Positions 1-6,363 of a stretch of 7,635 bases of DNA are shown piece after piece; the first letter of the stretch is position 1; every line of letters starts with the position of its first letter. The translations under genes were made by a program, and so were the position numbers. Source of the stretch: DAOTXL01 sp034434895 (lineage in GTDB: Bacteria; Chloroflexota; Anaerolineae; JAAYZQ01); the NCBI GenBank assembly GCA_034434895.1, contig DAOTYI010000175.1, positions 1 through 7,635 of the forward strand, given 5' to 3'. The notes beneath the pieces are model-generated. The model was given only the letters and a program-made list of their open reading frames with translations. It did no database searches and was not told the DNA's origin.

Positions 1-509
1 CCCCAGATCGCCCACCCCCACCACCTGTCCTGCCAATCACCGGCCAGCCGCTCTCCAAGCCATAGCAGCACAGCGCCCAACAGCAGGGTTTCGCCATACG
101 CCCCGATGCCGGCTGTCGTGTACAGGGTCACCATCACCGGCGGGAAGGCCATCATCAGGGCGGTGACCCCGACGGCCTTGGGGCCGAAAAGCCGATGGGC
201 CAACAGCAGGGTGAACAGCATCGTCCCTGCATACAAGGCGATCTGGACCAGGCGGGCAGTCTCCACCGATTCCCCTAACAACAGAAATGCACCGGCCGTC
301 AGAGTCGCCCCCAGGCTGCCGACATAGGCCTCGCCATAGTAGAAAAGCGGCCATTGTCCCTGGGTGATGTGGCGGGCCATCAGGGCGATCACCCCTTCAT
401 CGGAGGTAAAGTCGATCGCCTGCCCGGCCACGAGGGCGATCTTGAGCCCCAGCCCCATCAGCAGAGGGCAGAGCCACGGCCAGGGGCAGGTCCCCCTGAC
501 CCCTTTCAC
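1..509 (-). CDS. GT-C family membrane glycosyltransferase (GT39/ArnT-like), N-terminal part, cut by window edge
   Basis: Probable integral-membrane glycosyltransferase that moves a sugar from a polyprenyl-phosphate donor to an acceptor on the outer face of the membrane. 169 codons are visible and the reading frame stays open to the left edge. A hydrophobic segment at residues 12-31 is followed by a loop with DFTSDEGVIALMAR (33-46) and FYYGEAYVGS (56-65). An acidic D/E pair in the first external loop, then an amphipathic helix and a Y/G-rich stretch, is typical of GT39/GT83-like enzymes. Further hydrophobic helices lie at about 66-78, 84-104, 112-129 and 138-152. The GTG start at 509-507 overlaps the stop of the upstream GT2 gene (GTGA), and AAAGGGGG sits 8 bases upstream. 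The next in-frame ATG (458-456) has no ribosome binding site and would leave a gap, so GTG is preferred. The upstream GT2 could supply the donor lipid. The specific family and substrate are inference. Confidence 0.72.
   Translation of the reverse strand, partial: MKGVRGTCPWPWLCPLLMGLGLKIALVAGQAIDFTSDEGVIALMARHITQGQWPLFYYGEAYVGSLGATLTAGAFLLLGESVETARLVQIALYAGTMLFTLLLAHRLFGPKAVGVTALMMAFPPVMVTLYTTAGIGAYGETLLLGAVLLWLGERLAGDWQDRWWGWAIW
481..498 (-). other. small perfect hairpin in the first codons of the GT-C gene
   Basis: CAGGGG (481-486) and CCCCTG (493-498) form a perfect 6-bp all-but-one-GC stem around a 6-base loop, beginning 11 bases downstream of the GTG start codon. A competing GGTC/GACC pairing uses the same bases. 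It could slow initiation or mark an old palindromic repeat that now encodes part of the N-terminus (residues 4-10). It could also be chance in GC-rich DNA. Confidence 0.3.
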
Positions 510-1303
510 GATTCCGGCCCCCTTTCTTCCCTGAACAGGAGGGGATGGTGGTGCGGGCTCACCACCTCCCGCAGCCGCTTGCTGAACAGGTCGATCTGCA
601 CCAGCCCCCATTTATGGGCCAGATACTGGAGCGCAGTCCACAAAGTACCCAGGCCGTAGGGGATCCCGGCCCGCAGGCCCACCGACGAGGCCTCGGCAAA
701 ATAGCGGGTAGGCACCCCCACTTCGGCGATCGAAAAGCCAAAAGCCACAGCCTGAAAGATCACCTGGGTATCAAACAGAAAGCGGTCGGAGTTGAGGACA
801 AAAGGGATGGTCTCCAGGAAACGACGGCTGTAGGCCCGGAAGCCGGTGTGGCATTCGGACAGGTGGGTACCCAGGACCAGGTTTTCCACCCAGGTCAACA
901 GGCGGTTGGTGAGGATCTTCCATCCCGGCATCCCACCGGCGCGGGGGTTGCCCCCCAGAAATCGGGAGCCCAGGACCATGTCGGCCCTCTTTTCCAGAAT
1001 GGGGGCGATCAGTTGGGGGATGCAGGTCGAATCATACTGGTTATCGGGATGGAGCATGACGACCACGTCTGCCCCGGCTTTGAGTGCCTCCAGATAGCAG
1101 GTCTTCTGATTGCCGCCATAGCCCCGGTTGTAAACATGGATCACAGTCTCTAACCCCAGCCGCCGGGCAATCTCCACCGTCTGATCCCGGCTGACATCGT
1201 CCACCAGGATCACCTTGCTCACAATGCCGCGCGGAATGTCCCGGTAGGTCTGTTCCAGGGTGCGGGCCGCGTTATAGGCCGGCATAACCACGATTACCGA
1301 CAT
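506..1303 (-). CDS. glycosyltransferase family 2, polyprenyl-phosphate-sugar synthase-like
   Basis: Cytoplasmic or membrane-associated GT-A fold glycosyltransferase using a nucleotide sugar, 265 aa. The N-terminus VIVVMPAYNAARTL (3-16) and VILVDDVSRD (31-40, acidic pair D35-D36) form the nucleotide-binding half. The usual metal-binding DxD position reads LHPDNQYD (84-91), a variant also seen in a GT2 subgroup. GSRFLGG (112-118) and SECHTGFRAYSRRFL (149-163) resemble the DPM1-like acceptor region. There is no clear C-terminal membrane domain; a mildly hydrophobic stretch lies at 213-235. An upstream TTG (1306-1304) is in frame, but ATG at 1303-1301 lies 6 bases from a GGAGG and is the better start. 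The stop TGA overlaps the GTG of the downstream membrane transferase, which suggests a pair in which this enzyme charges a lipid phosphate and the next uses it. It could instead be an ordinary chain-building GT2. The sugar is not readable from sequence. Base composition looks lower in GC than in the fusion gene. Confidence 0.88.
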   Translation of the reverse strand: MSVIVVMPAYNAARTLEQTYRDIPRGIVSKVILVDDVSRDQTVEIARRLGLETVIHVYNRGYGGNQKTCYLEALKAGADVVVMLHPDNQYDSTCIPQLIAPILEKRADMVLGSRFLGGNPRAGGMPGWKILTNRLLTWVENLVLGTHLSECHTGFRAYSRRFLETIPFVLNSDRFLFDTQVIFQAVAFGFSIAEVGVPTRYFAEASSVGLRAGIPYGLGTLWTALQYLAHKWGLVQIDLFSKRLREVVSPHHHPLLFREERGPES

Positions 1304-1309
1304 CAAGCA

Positions 1310-1314
1310 CCTCC
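1310..1314 (-). promoter_or_regulatory. ribosome binding site deciding the GT2 start
   Basis: GGAGG on the minus strand lies 6 bases before ATG (1303-1301) but only 3 before the in-frame TTG (1306-1304), so it favours ATG. It lies in the 27-base gap (1304-1330) that separates this gene from the ligase-like gene, the only non-overlapping junction in the operon. No terminator-like stem is seen in that gap. Confidence 0.75.
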
Positions 1315-1330
1315 GGCAAAAGTCCCCTGT

Positions 1331-3889
1331 TTACGGCCGATCTCCTTCCGCCAACCGGGCCCTTACTTCCGCAAGGTAAGGGTCCATCTCCAGGACGGCG
1401 GCGTAGACCTGCCGGGCGGCCTGCAGGTCCCCTTGTTGTTCAAGGAGCCTGCCCCACTCCAGCGCCGCCTCGCCATCCTGGCGGTAGCCGATCCGCGTCA
1501 CCTGCGGCAAGAGGCCGGGCCAACTCAGGCGGTGGTAGAGCACCCGATAATAGCCCTGGGGCAAGACCAGGGGGTGCAGCGCCCGGGCATATTCCTGCCG
1601 GGCAAGCTGTTCTTCTCCCTTTTTCCAGGCCAGCCGGGCCAGGCCCAAATGGGCGCGCGGTGTCGGTTCCAGAAACAGGGCGATGCGTAAGTCCCGTTCC
1701 GCTTCCTCCAGGCGGCCCAACGCCAGGCCGGCCTCTCCCCGGACCAGATAGGGTTGGGCCATAGAGGGAGCCGCCTCCACAGCCCGGTCCAGCCAGGCAA
1801 GCGCCTCCGGCAGGGATCCCAGGCCCAGTTTGGCTTCTCCCAACCAGGTCATGGCCAGAGGGTCGTCGGGACGATCGGCCAGCCCGTTCTCTATCTCCTG
1901 AGCCGCCTGCTCCCACCGGCCGGAGGCCACCAGGGTCTGCCACCGCCAACCAACCCGGTCTCCCCCCATCAACTCCAGGCTCTGTTCACCGGCGGCCAGG
2001 ATCTCGTCCCACCGGTCGGACCTGCCCTCCTGCTGCCAGAAGGGAGAACCGGCCAGCTCAGGGTCCAAGGCCAAAACCCACCCATAGGCCATCACGGCTT
2101 CCTGTTGGTCTCCCGATTGCTCGGCCCACAACCCCCGGTTGAACCAGGGCAGCCATTCAAGGGGGGTCTGAGCGGTGGTCTGACGGATGAGGGTCCGGGC
2201 CTCGGCGCCCTTCCCGGCCTGCCACAGGAGGGCAGAGCGGTTCAAAGAATCAAGCCAGCCGGGGACCGGAAGTGGGTCCAGACACTCCCGGTACCGTTCG
2301 AGAGCGGTGCCCAACGCCCCCTCCCATTTCCCGGCTGCCTGCAATCCGTATAGATAGCCGGCATGGCAACTGTATAACCCCATCCCAGGGTCATGCTGCC
2401 GCGCCTGTTCGACGGCAGACAGAGCGCGGACCACCTCGTTCCGTCTGGTCCAGGCCAGGCCCTGTGCAAAGCGAACATACCCCCCCATATCCCAGGCCAG
2501 CCCTGCCCCTGCCAGGGTCAGAATGGCCAGGGCTCCCATCCACAGCCGGCGCCGAGGCCGGGCCCTGGCCCTGTTCTCCGGAGAGACCGGCTCCAGAACC
2601 TGGGCGACCAGGAAGGCAGCCGGCAAAAGGACCGCCGGTTCGACAAAGGTGTCCACGAGGAACTGGGCAGCCAGGCCGGCCAACGCCGCACCGATGCCCA
2701 GGTGCCGCCACCACTCCGGCCTGCCCGGAACCAGGGTGCGCCACCGTCGCCACCAGCTCCGGGCCAGGACCCCCAACAGCCAGACCAGGGCCAACAGGCC
2801 CGGCAGGCCCATTTCCGCCGCCACATTCAAGTACAGATTGTGGGCAGTAGTGATATGATCGCGGGCCAACAAAGGTTGCCGGTAGATACGCAACTCGCGG
2901 CCAAAAGCAGCCGGGCCGACCCCGGTCAGCGGATCCTGGCGGACCATCTCCAGGGCGCTCCGCCACAGGTCAATCCGCACTGCATCGCCTGAGCCGTGCT
3001 CCGCCAGGCGGGCAGCCCCCACAACCCCCACGGCTCCCAGGCCGATGACCACAGGAATGACCACCAGGAGCAGGCCCAGGGAGCGGCGACGGCCCCCGCC
3101 TGCGGCCCAGAAGAACCGGCGGCGGACCGCAGGGCTGCGGGTGGCTCCCACGAGCAGGAAGGGCAAAGAAACCCCCAGGGCCAGGAATCCCCCGCGGGAG
3201 AGGGACAAAAAGAGGACCCCCGCGGCTGCAGTCAGCCAGAACAACAGAGCCAGGCGCGTCTCCTGCCGGCGGGTCGCTGCCAGAAAGCAGATCGCCGGCG
3301 GGATCAACAGGGCCATATAGGCCGACAGGGCGGTGACGTTCCCCAACGCCAGGCCCAACCGGTGCCAGGTCGGCGGTAGAAGCCCGGTCCCCCCGATGGC
3401 CGGCCATCCCTGCTGGAAAACAGGCAAAAGGGGCCAGCCAAAGTACCAGGCCAGCAGTTCAGCCGCACCGATCAGACAGACCACCCCGCCCACCAGATAG
3501 GTAACCTGCCACAACAACGCCTGCCGGCCACAGCGGTTGGCATCTACCAGAAGCCACAGGAGCAGCGCCCCAATCAGCGCTTCCCAGGCGCCGTACAGGC
3601 CGGTGCGCAGGTCGGTGGAAAAAAGGGTGCTGAGAGAGACCGCCGCAAGCCAGGCCAGGAGAGGGCCATCGGCCACGGTTCGGGGCCAATCGGCGCGGCG
3701 CCGCCAACGCCCCAGGAGCCAGATCCCCAGGCCGATGGTCGGGGCCAGCCAATCCAGCCCGTAGAGCGGCAGGGACTTGAGGCTATAGGGGGTGCGCCAC
3801 AAAAAGGTCCCATACAGGGCCCCTACCAGCAGCCAGGTCCGCTGCTTCCGGGCCTGAGGCCGGATCTGCGAGGAGTGAAGCCGGGTCAT
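1331..3889 (-). CDS. O-antigen ligase/polymerase-like (Wzy_C/WaaL family) membrane protein with C-terminal TPR repeats
   Basis: Multi-pass membrane protein, 852 aa, expected to join or polymerise lipid-linked glycans on the outer face of the membrane. About eleven or twelve hydrophobic segments span residues 17-465. The Wzy_C signature region is visible: GNVTALSAYMALLIPPA (183-199), LSLSRGGFLAL (228-238, R232 in the conserved SRG), LTGVGPAAFG (321-330) and TAHNLYLNVAAEMGLPG (348-364, H350). After the last membrane helix (about 448-465) a long soluble tail carries at least five TPR-like units near 582-610, 679-709, 711-742, 744-773 and 806-837, each with the G/A spacing and terminal D/E-P. The tail nearly doubles the length of a typical 400-450 aa family member. 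The start ATG overlaps the preceding stop (ATGA, 3886-3889). GGAGG lies 13 bases upstream and a weaker GGGAG only 2 bases away. Ligase versus polymerase cannot be settled from sequence, since the family is defined by fold and a few charged residues. Confidence 0.88.
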   Translation of the reverse strand: MTRLHSSQIRPQARKQRTWLLVGALYGTFLWRTPYSLKSLPLYGLDWLAPTIGLGIWLLGRWRRRADWPRTVADGPLLAWLAAVSLSTLFSTDLRTGLYGAWEALIGALLLWLLVDANRCGRQALLWQVTYLVGGVVCLIGAAELLAWYFGWPLLPVFQQGWPAIGGTGLLPPTWHRLGLALGNVTALSAYMALLIPPAICFLAATRRQETRLALLFWLTAAAGVLFLSLSRGGFLALGVSLPFLLVGATRSPAVRRRFFWAAGGGRRRSLGLLLVVIPVVIGLGAVGVVGAARLAEHGSGDAVRIDLWRSALEMVRQDPLTGVGPAAFGRELRIYRQPLLARDHITTAHNLYLNVAAEMGLPGLLALVWLLGVLARSWWRRWRTLVPGRPEWWRHLGIGAALAGLAAQFLVDTFVEPAVLLPAAFLVAQVLEPVSPENRARARPRRRLWMGALAILTLAGAGLAWDMGGYVRFAQGLAWTRRNEVVRALSAVEQARQHDPGMGLYSCHAGYLYGLQAAGKWEGALGTALERYRECLDPLPVPGWLDSLNRSALLWQAGKGAEARTLIRQTTAQTPLEWLPWFNRGLWAEQSGDQQEAVMAYGWVLALDPELAGSPFWQQEGRSDRWDEILAAGEQSLELMGGDRVGWRWQTLVASGRWEQAAQEIENGLADRPDDPLAMTWLGEAKLGLGSLPEALAWLDRAVEAAPSMAQPYLVRGEAGLALGRLEEAERDLRIALFLEPTPRAHLGLARLAWKKGEEQLARQEYARALHPLVLPQGYYRVLYHRLSWPGLLPQVTRIGYRQDGEAALEWGRLLEQQGDLQAARQVYAAVLEMDPYLAEVRARLAEGDRP

Positions 3890-6363
3890 GGCTCCCTTTC
3901 CGCCTCCCCCCTTTCGATCTGCTGACGGAGGGCAACCCAGGTCAGCAGGTCCCGCAGTTCGGCCAGGCGGCGTTCCTGGGCCAGCCGCTCCAGTTCGTCC
4001 AGGACGATCTCCAGCTCGCGGGCCGGCACCGGAGGTTCCTGAGTGGCGACCTGGATGCCGGGATGGGAGGTGTGGCGGACCTCTTCGGCCCTGGTATAGA
4101 GCGCCTCGTGCAGCCTTTCGCCAGGCCGCAGGCCGGTGAAGATGATGGGGATGTCGCGCTCCGGTTCCAGGCCGTGCAGGCGGATCAGGTCGCAGGCCAG
4201 GTCGTAGATGCGCAGCGGCTGGCCCATATCCAGCACAAAGACCTCGCCACCCTGGCCCAACGCCGCCGCCTGGAGCACCAGCCGCACCGCTTCGGGGATG
4301 GTCATAAAGTAGCGGGTGACTTCGGGGTGGGTGACGGTGACCGGACCGCCGGCGGCGATCTGGGCCTGAAACAGGGGCACCACACTGCCCCGGCTGCCCA
4401 GCACATTGCCGAAGCGGACCACCACATAGGGCCGGCCATTCCGTCGGGCGGCGTGTTGCACGATCAGCTCCCCGATCCGCTTGGTCGCGCCCATCACCCC
4501 GACCGGCTCCACCGCCTTGTCGGACGAGATAAAGACCAGGCGGGTCACCCCACCGGCCTCGGCGGCGGCGATCAGGTGGCGGGTGCCGACCACATTGTTC
4601 AGCACCGCTTCGTCCTCGTTGGCCTCCAGGGCGGGGACATGTTTGTAGGCGGCGGTGTGAAAGACCACCTGGGGATGGTGGTGGGCCATGATCCAGTCCA
4701 GTTTGGCCCGGTCGCGGACGGTGCCCAACACCGCCAGGCAGCTCAGGCCGGGGAGGGTGCGCCGCAGCTCCATCTCGATCCGGTACAGGCTGTCCTCGCC
4801 ATGCCCAAAGAGCAGGAGCCGTTCCGGGCCAAAGCGGGCCACCTGACGGCAGATCTCCGAGCCGATGGACCCGCCGGCGCCGGTGACCAGGACCACCGCC
4901 CCGGTGAGACAGGCCGCTACCCCTTCCAGGTCTATTGCCACCGGCGCGCGGCGCAGCAGGTCTTCCAGCCGGACTTCGCGGGCCCGCTGTACACTCACCT
5001 GGCCGCCGATCAGCTCATAGTAGCCGGGCAGGGTGCGGACCTGCACGTTGGCGCTGCGGGCCAGTTCCACCACCCGGCGCACCGTCGCGCCTGGGGCGGT
5101 GGGCATGGCGATCAGCACCTCATCGGCCGACAGTTCCCGGACCCGCTGGGGGAGGTCGGCCAGGGTGCCCACCACCGGCACGCCGTGGAGGCGCAATCCC
5201 TGCTTGTCGGGGTCATCATCCAGAAAACCGATCAGGTGGTAGCCCAATTGTGGGTTGCGCAGCATCTCGCGGGCGACCATGGCCCCGCTGTCGCCGGCCC
5301 CGGCGATGAGCGCCCGGCGCTCCTCGGGCCGGCCCGCCGCTGCCTGGGCGGCGACGGACTGCCTCTCGTAGCGCCAGCGGGCGGCAAAGCGCACCCCTCC
5401 CACCAGCAGCAGGCTCAACATGGCGTCAATGGCGATCACCGAACGGGGAAAGCCGGTGGCCAGGGTTGGCGTCGGCCAGACCCACAGGAGCAGGATCAGC
5501 AGCCCCCCCAACGTCGAGCTGAGGGCCACCGCCCAGGTCACCGCCAGCAGCTCGCGCACACTGGCATAGCGCCACAGCCGCCGATAGAGGCCCAGCAGTT
5601 CAAAAACGATCAGCTTGATGGCCAGCAGCGGGATCAACAGCGGCCAGTAGAGCCCCAGTTGCTCGAAGAAGCGGACGTTGTCGAAGCGGATGGCGAAAGA
5701 AAAGAGGTAGCTGGCGACCAGGCATAGCAGGTCCAGGGGGAGCAGAAGCCGGTTGCCGACATACAGGCGCAGGGTGCTGAACAGCAGGCCCAGGTCGCTC
5801 CACACGGTCCGGCGGCGCAGATAGGCCAGGTCTATGGCCAGTTTGGCCGGCATGATCTCCTGCAGGTAGGTGGCTTCCGGGTCGGCGGCGTGGCGCAGCC
5901 GCTCCGCTTCGTTGCGGAAGGCGATCTGAGCCGGGCCGGTGATGCCCGGTCGCACCCGCAGCACCTCCCGCTGCTCCGGGGTGTAATGGGCCACATAGCG
6001 GGGGTCCTCCGGGCGTGGCCCGACCAGGCTCATGTCGCCGACCAGCACGTTCCACAACTGGGGCAGTTCGTCCAGGCGGTGGACACGCAGCCAGCGGCCC
6101 AGCGGGGTGATGCGGGGGTCCTGGTCCAGGGTGAGGCCCGGCCCCAGCCGGTCGGCGCCGGCCTGCATGGTGCGCAGCTTGAGCAGGCGAAACTCCCGCC
6201 CGTCCCGGCCCACCCGCCGGCCCCGGTACAGCGCCGGGCCAGGCGAAGTCAGCCGGACCAGCAGGGCCAGCAGCAAGAGGAGCGGGCTCAGGATCACCAG
6301 TCCCATCCCGGCTGCCGTCACATCCAGCAGACGGCGCAGCAGCTCGTCCAGTTTATGGCTCAT
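3886..6363 (-). CDS. fusion: small monotopic phosphoglycosyl transferase (PglC-like) + membrane NDP-sugar 4,6-dehydratase (PglF/WbpM/CapD-like)
   Basis: 825 aa bifunctional membrane protein. Residues 1-200 are a complete bacterial sugar transferase: re-entrant hydrophobic helix 15-38 with S26-P27, GRDGREFRLLKLRTM (52-66), DPRITPLGRWLR (82-93), catalytic D98-E99 in LDELPQLWNVL, MSLVGPRPE (111-119) and RPGITGPAQI (138-147). It should move a sugar-1-phosphate from a UDP-sugar to undecaprenyl phosphate. Residues 205-330 hold four membrane helices, followed by a first Rossmann domain (GAGDSG 355-360) and the dehydratase domain: VTGAGGSIGSE (493-503), HTAAYKHVPALE (569-580), SSDKAVEP (613-620), M624-xxx-K628, RPGERLHE (746-753). 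Met in place of the usual SDR Tyr is the SMK variant known from WbpM/PglF, pointing to UDP-GlcNAc 4,6-dehydratase. After the PGT about 625 aa remain, the size of a full WbpM/PglF. The ATG at 6363-6361 overlaps the aminotransferase stop (ATGA) with GGAGG 10 bases upstream. The frame stays open a further 161 codons, but only as Pro/Gly/Arg-rich sequence over the aminotransferase, so that extension is rejected. Confidence 0.92.
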   Translation of the reverse strand: MSHKLDELLRRLLDVTAAGMGLVILSPLLLLLALLVRLTSPGPALYRGRRVGRDGREFRLLKLRTMQAGADRLGPGLTLDQDPRITPLGRWLRVHRLDELPQLWNVLVGDMSLVGPRPEDPRYVAHYTPEQREVLRVRPGITGPAQIAFRNEAERLRHAADPEATYLQEIMPAKLAIDLAYLRRRTVWSDLGLLFSTLRLYVGNRLLLPLDLLCLVASYLFSFAIRFDNVRFFEQLGLYWPLLIPLLAIKLIVFELLGLYRRLWRYASVRELLAVTWAVALSSTLGGLLILLLWVWPTPTLATGFPRSVIAIDAMLSLLLVGGVRFAARWRYERQSVAAQAAAGRPEERRALIAGAGDSGAMVAREMLRNPQLGYHLIGFLDDDPDKQGLRLHGVPVVGTLADLPQRVRELSADEVLIAMPTAPGATVRRVVELARSANVQVRTLPGYYELIGGQVSVQRAREVRLEDLLRRAPVAIDLEGVAACLTGAVVLVTGAGGSIGSEICRQVARFGPERLLLFGHGEDSLYRIEMELRRTLPGLSCLAVLGTVRDRAKLDWIMAHHHPQVVFHTAAYKHVPALEANEDEAVLNNVVGTRHLIAAAEAGGVTRLVFISSDKAVEPVGVMGATKRIGELIVQHAARRNGRPYVVVRFGNVLGSRGSVVPLFQAQIAAGGPVTVTHPEVTRYFMTIPEAVRLVLQAAALGQGGEVFVLDMGQPLRIYDLACDLIRLHGLEPERDIPIIFTGLRPGERLHEALYTRAEEVRHTSHPGIQVATQEPPVPARELEIVLDELERLAQERRLAELRDLLTWVALRQQIERGEAEREP

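Noticed and set aside
37..354. A 105-codon minus-strand frame starting at 354
   Set aside because: It is a frame-shadow of the GT-C gene that starts at GTG 509. The correct frame gives hydrophobic helices and the SDEG loop; this one gives Arg/Gly-rich sequence with no family resemblance.
1304..1330. Terminator or internal promoter between the ligase-like and GT2 genes
   Set aside because: The 27-base gap has no stem with a T tract and no promoter-like pair; it holds only a ribosome binding site.
1440..1949. Minus-strand frames inside the TPR tail of the ligase-like gene, such as the 169-codon frame
   Set aside because: They are Gly/Pro/Arg-rich shadows, while the main frame shows clear TPR periodicity throughout.
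4063..5727. A 554-codon open frame on the plus strand, antisense to the fusion gene
   Set aside because: It is rich in His, Gln, Gly and Asp with no recognisable domain, and lies exactly opposite a strongly conserved dehydratase sequence. Long antisense frames are expected in such GC-rich DNA.
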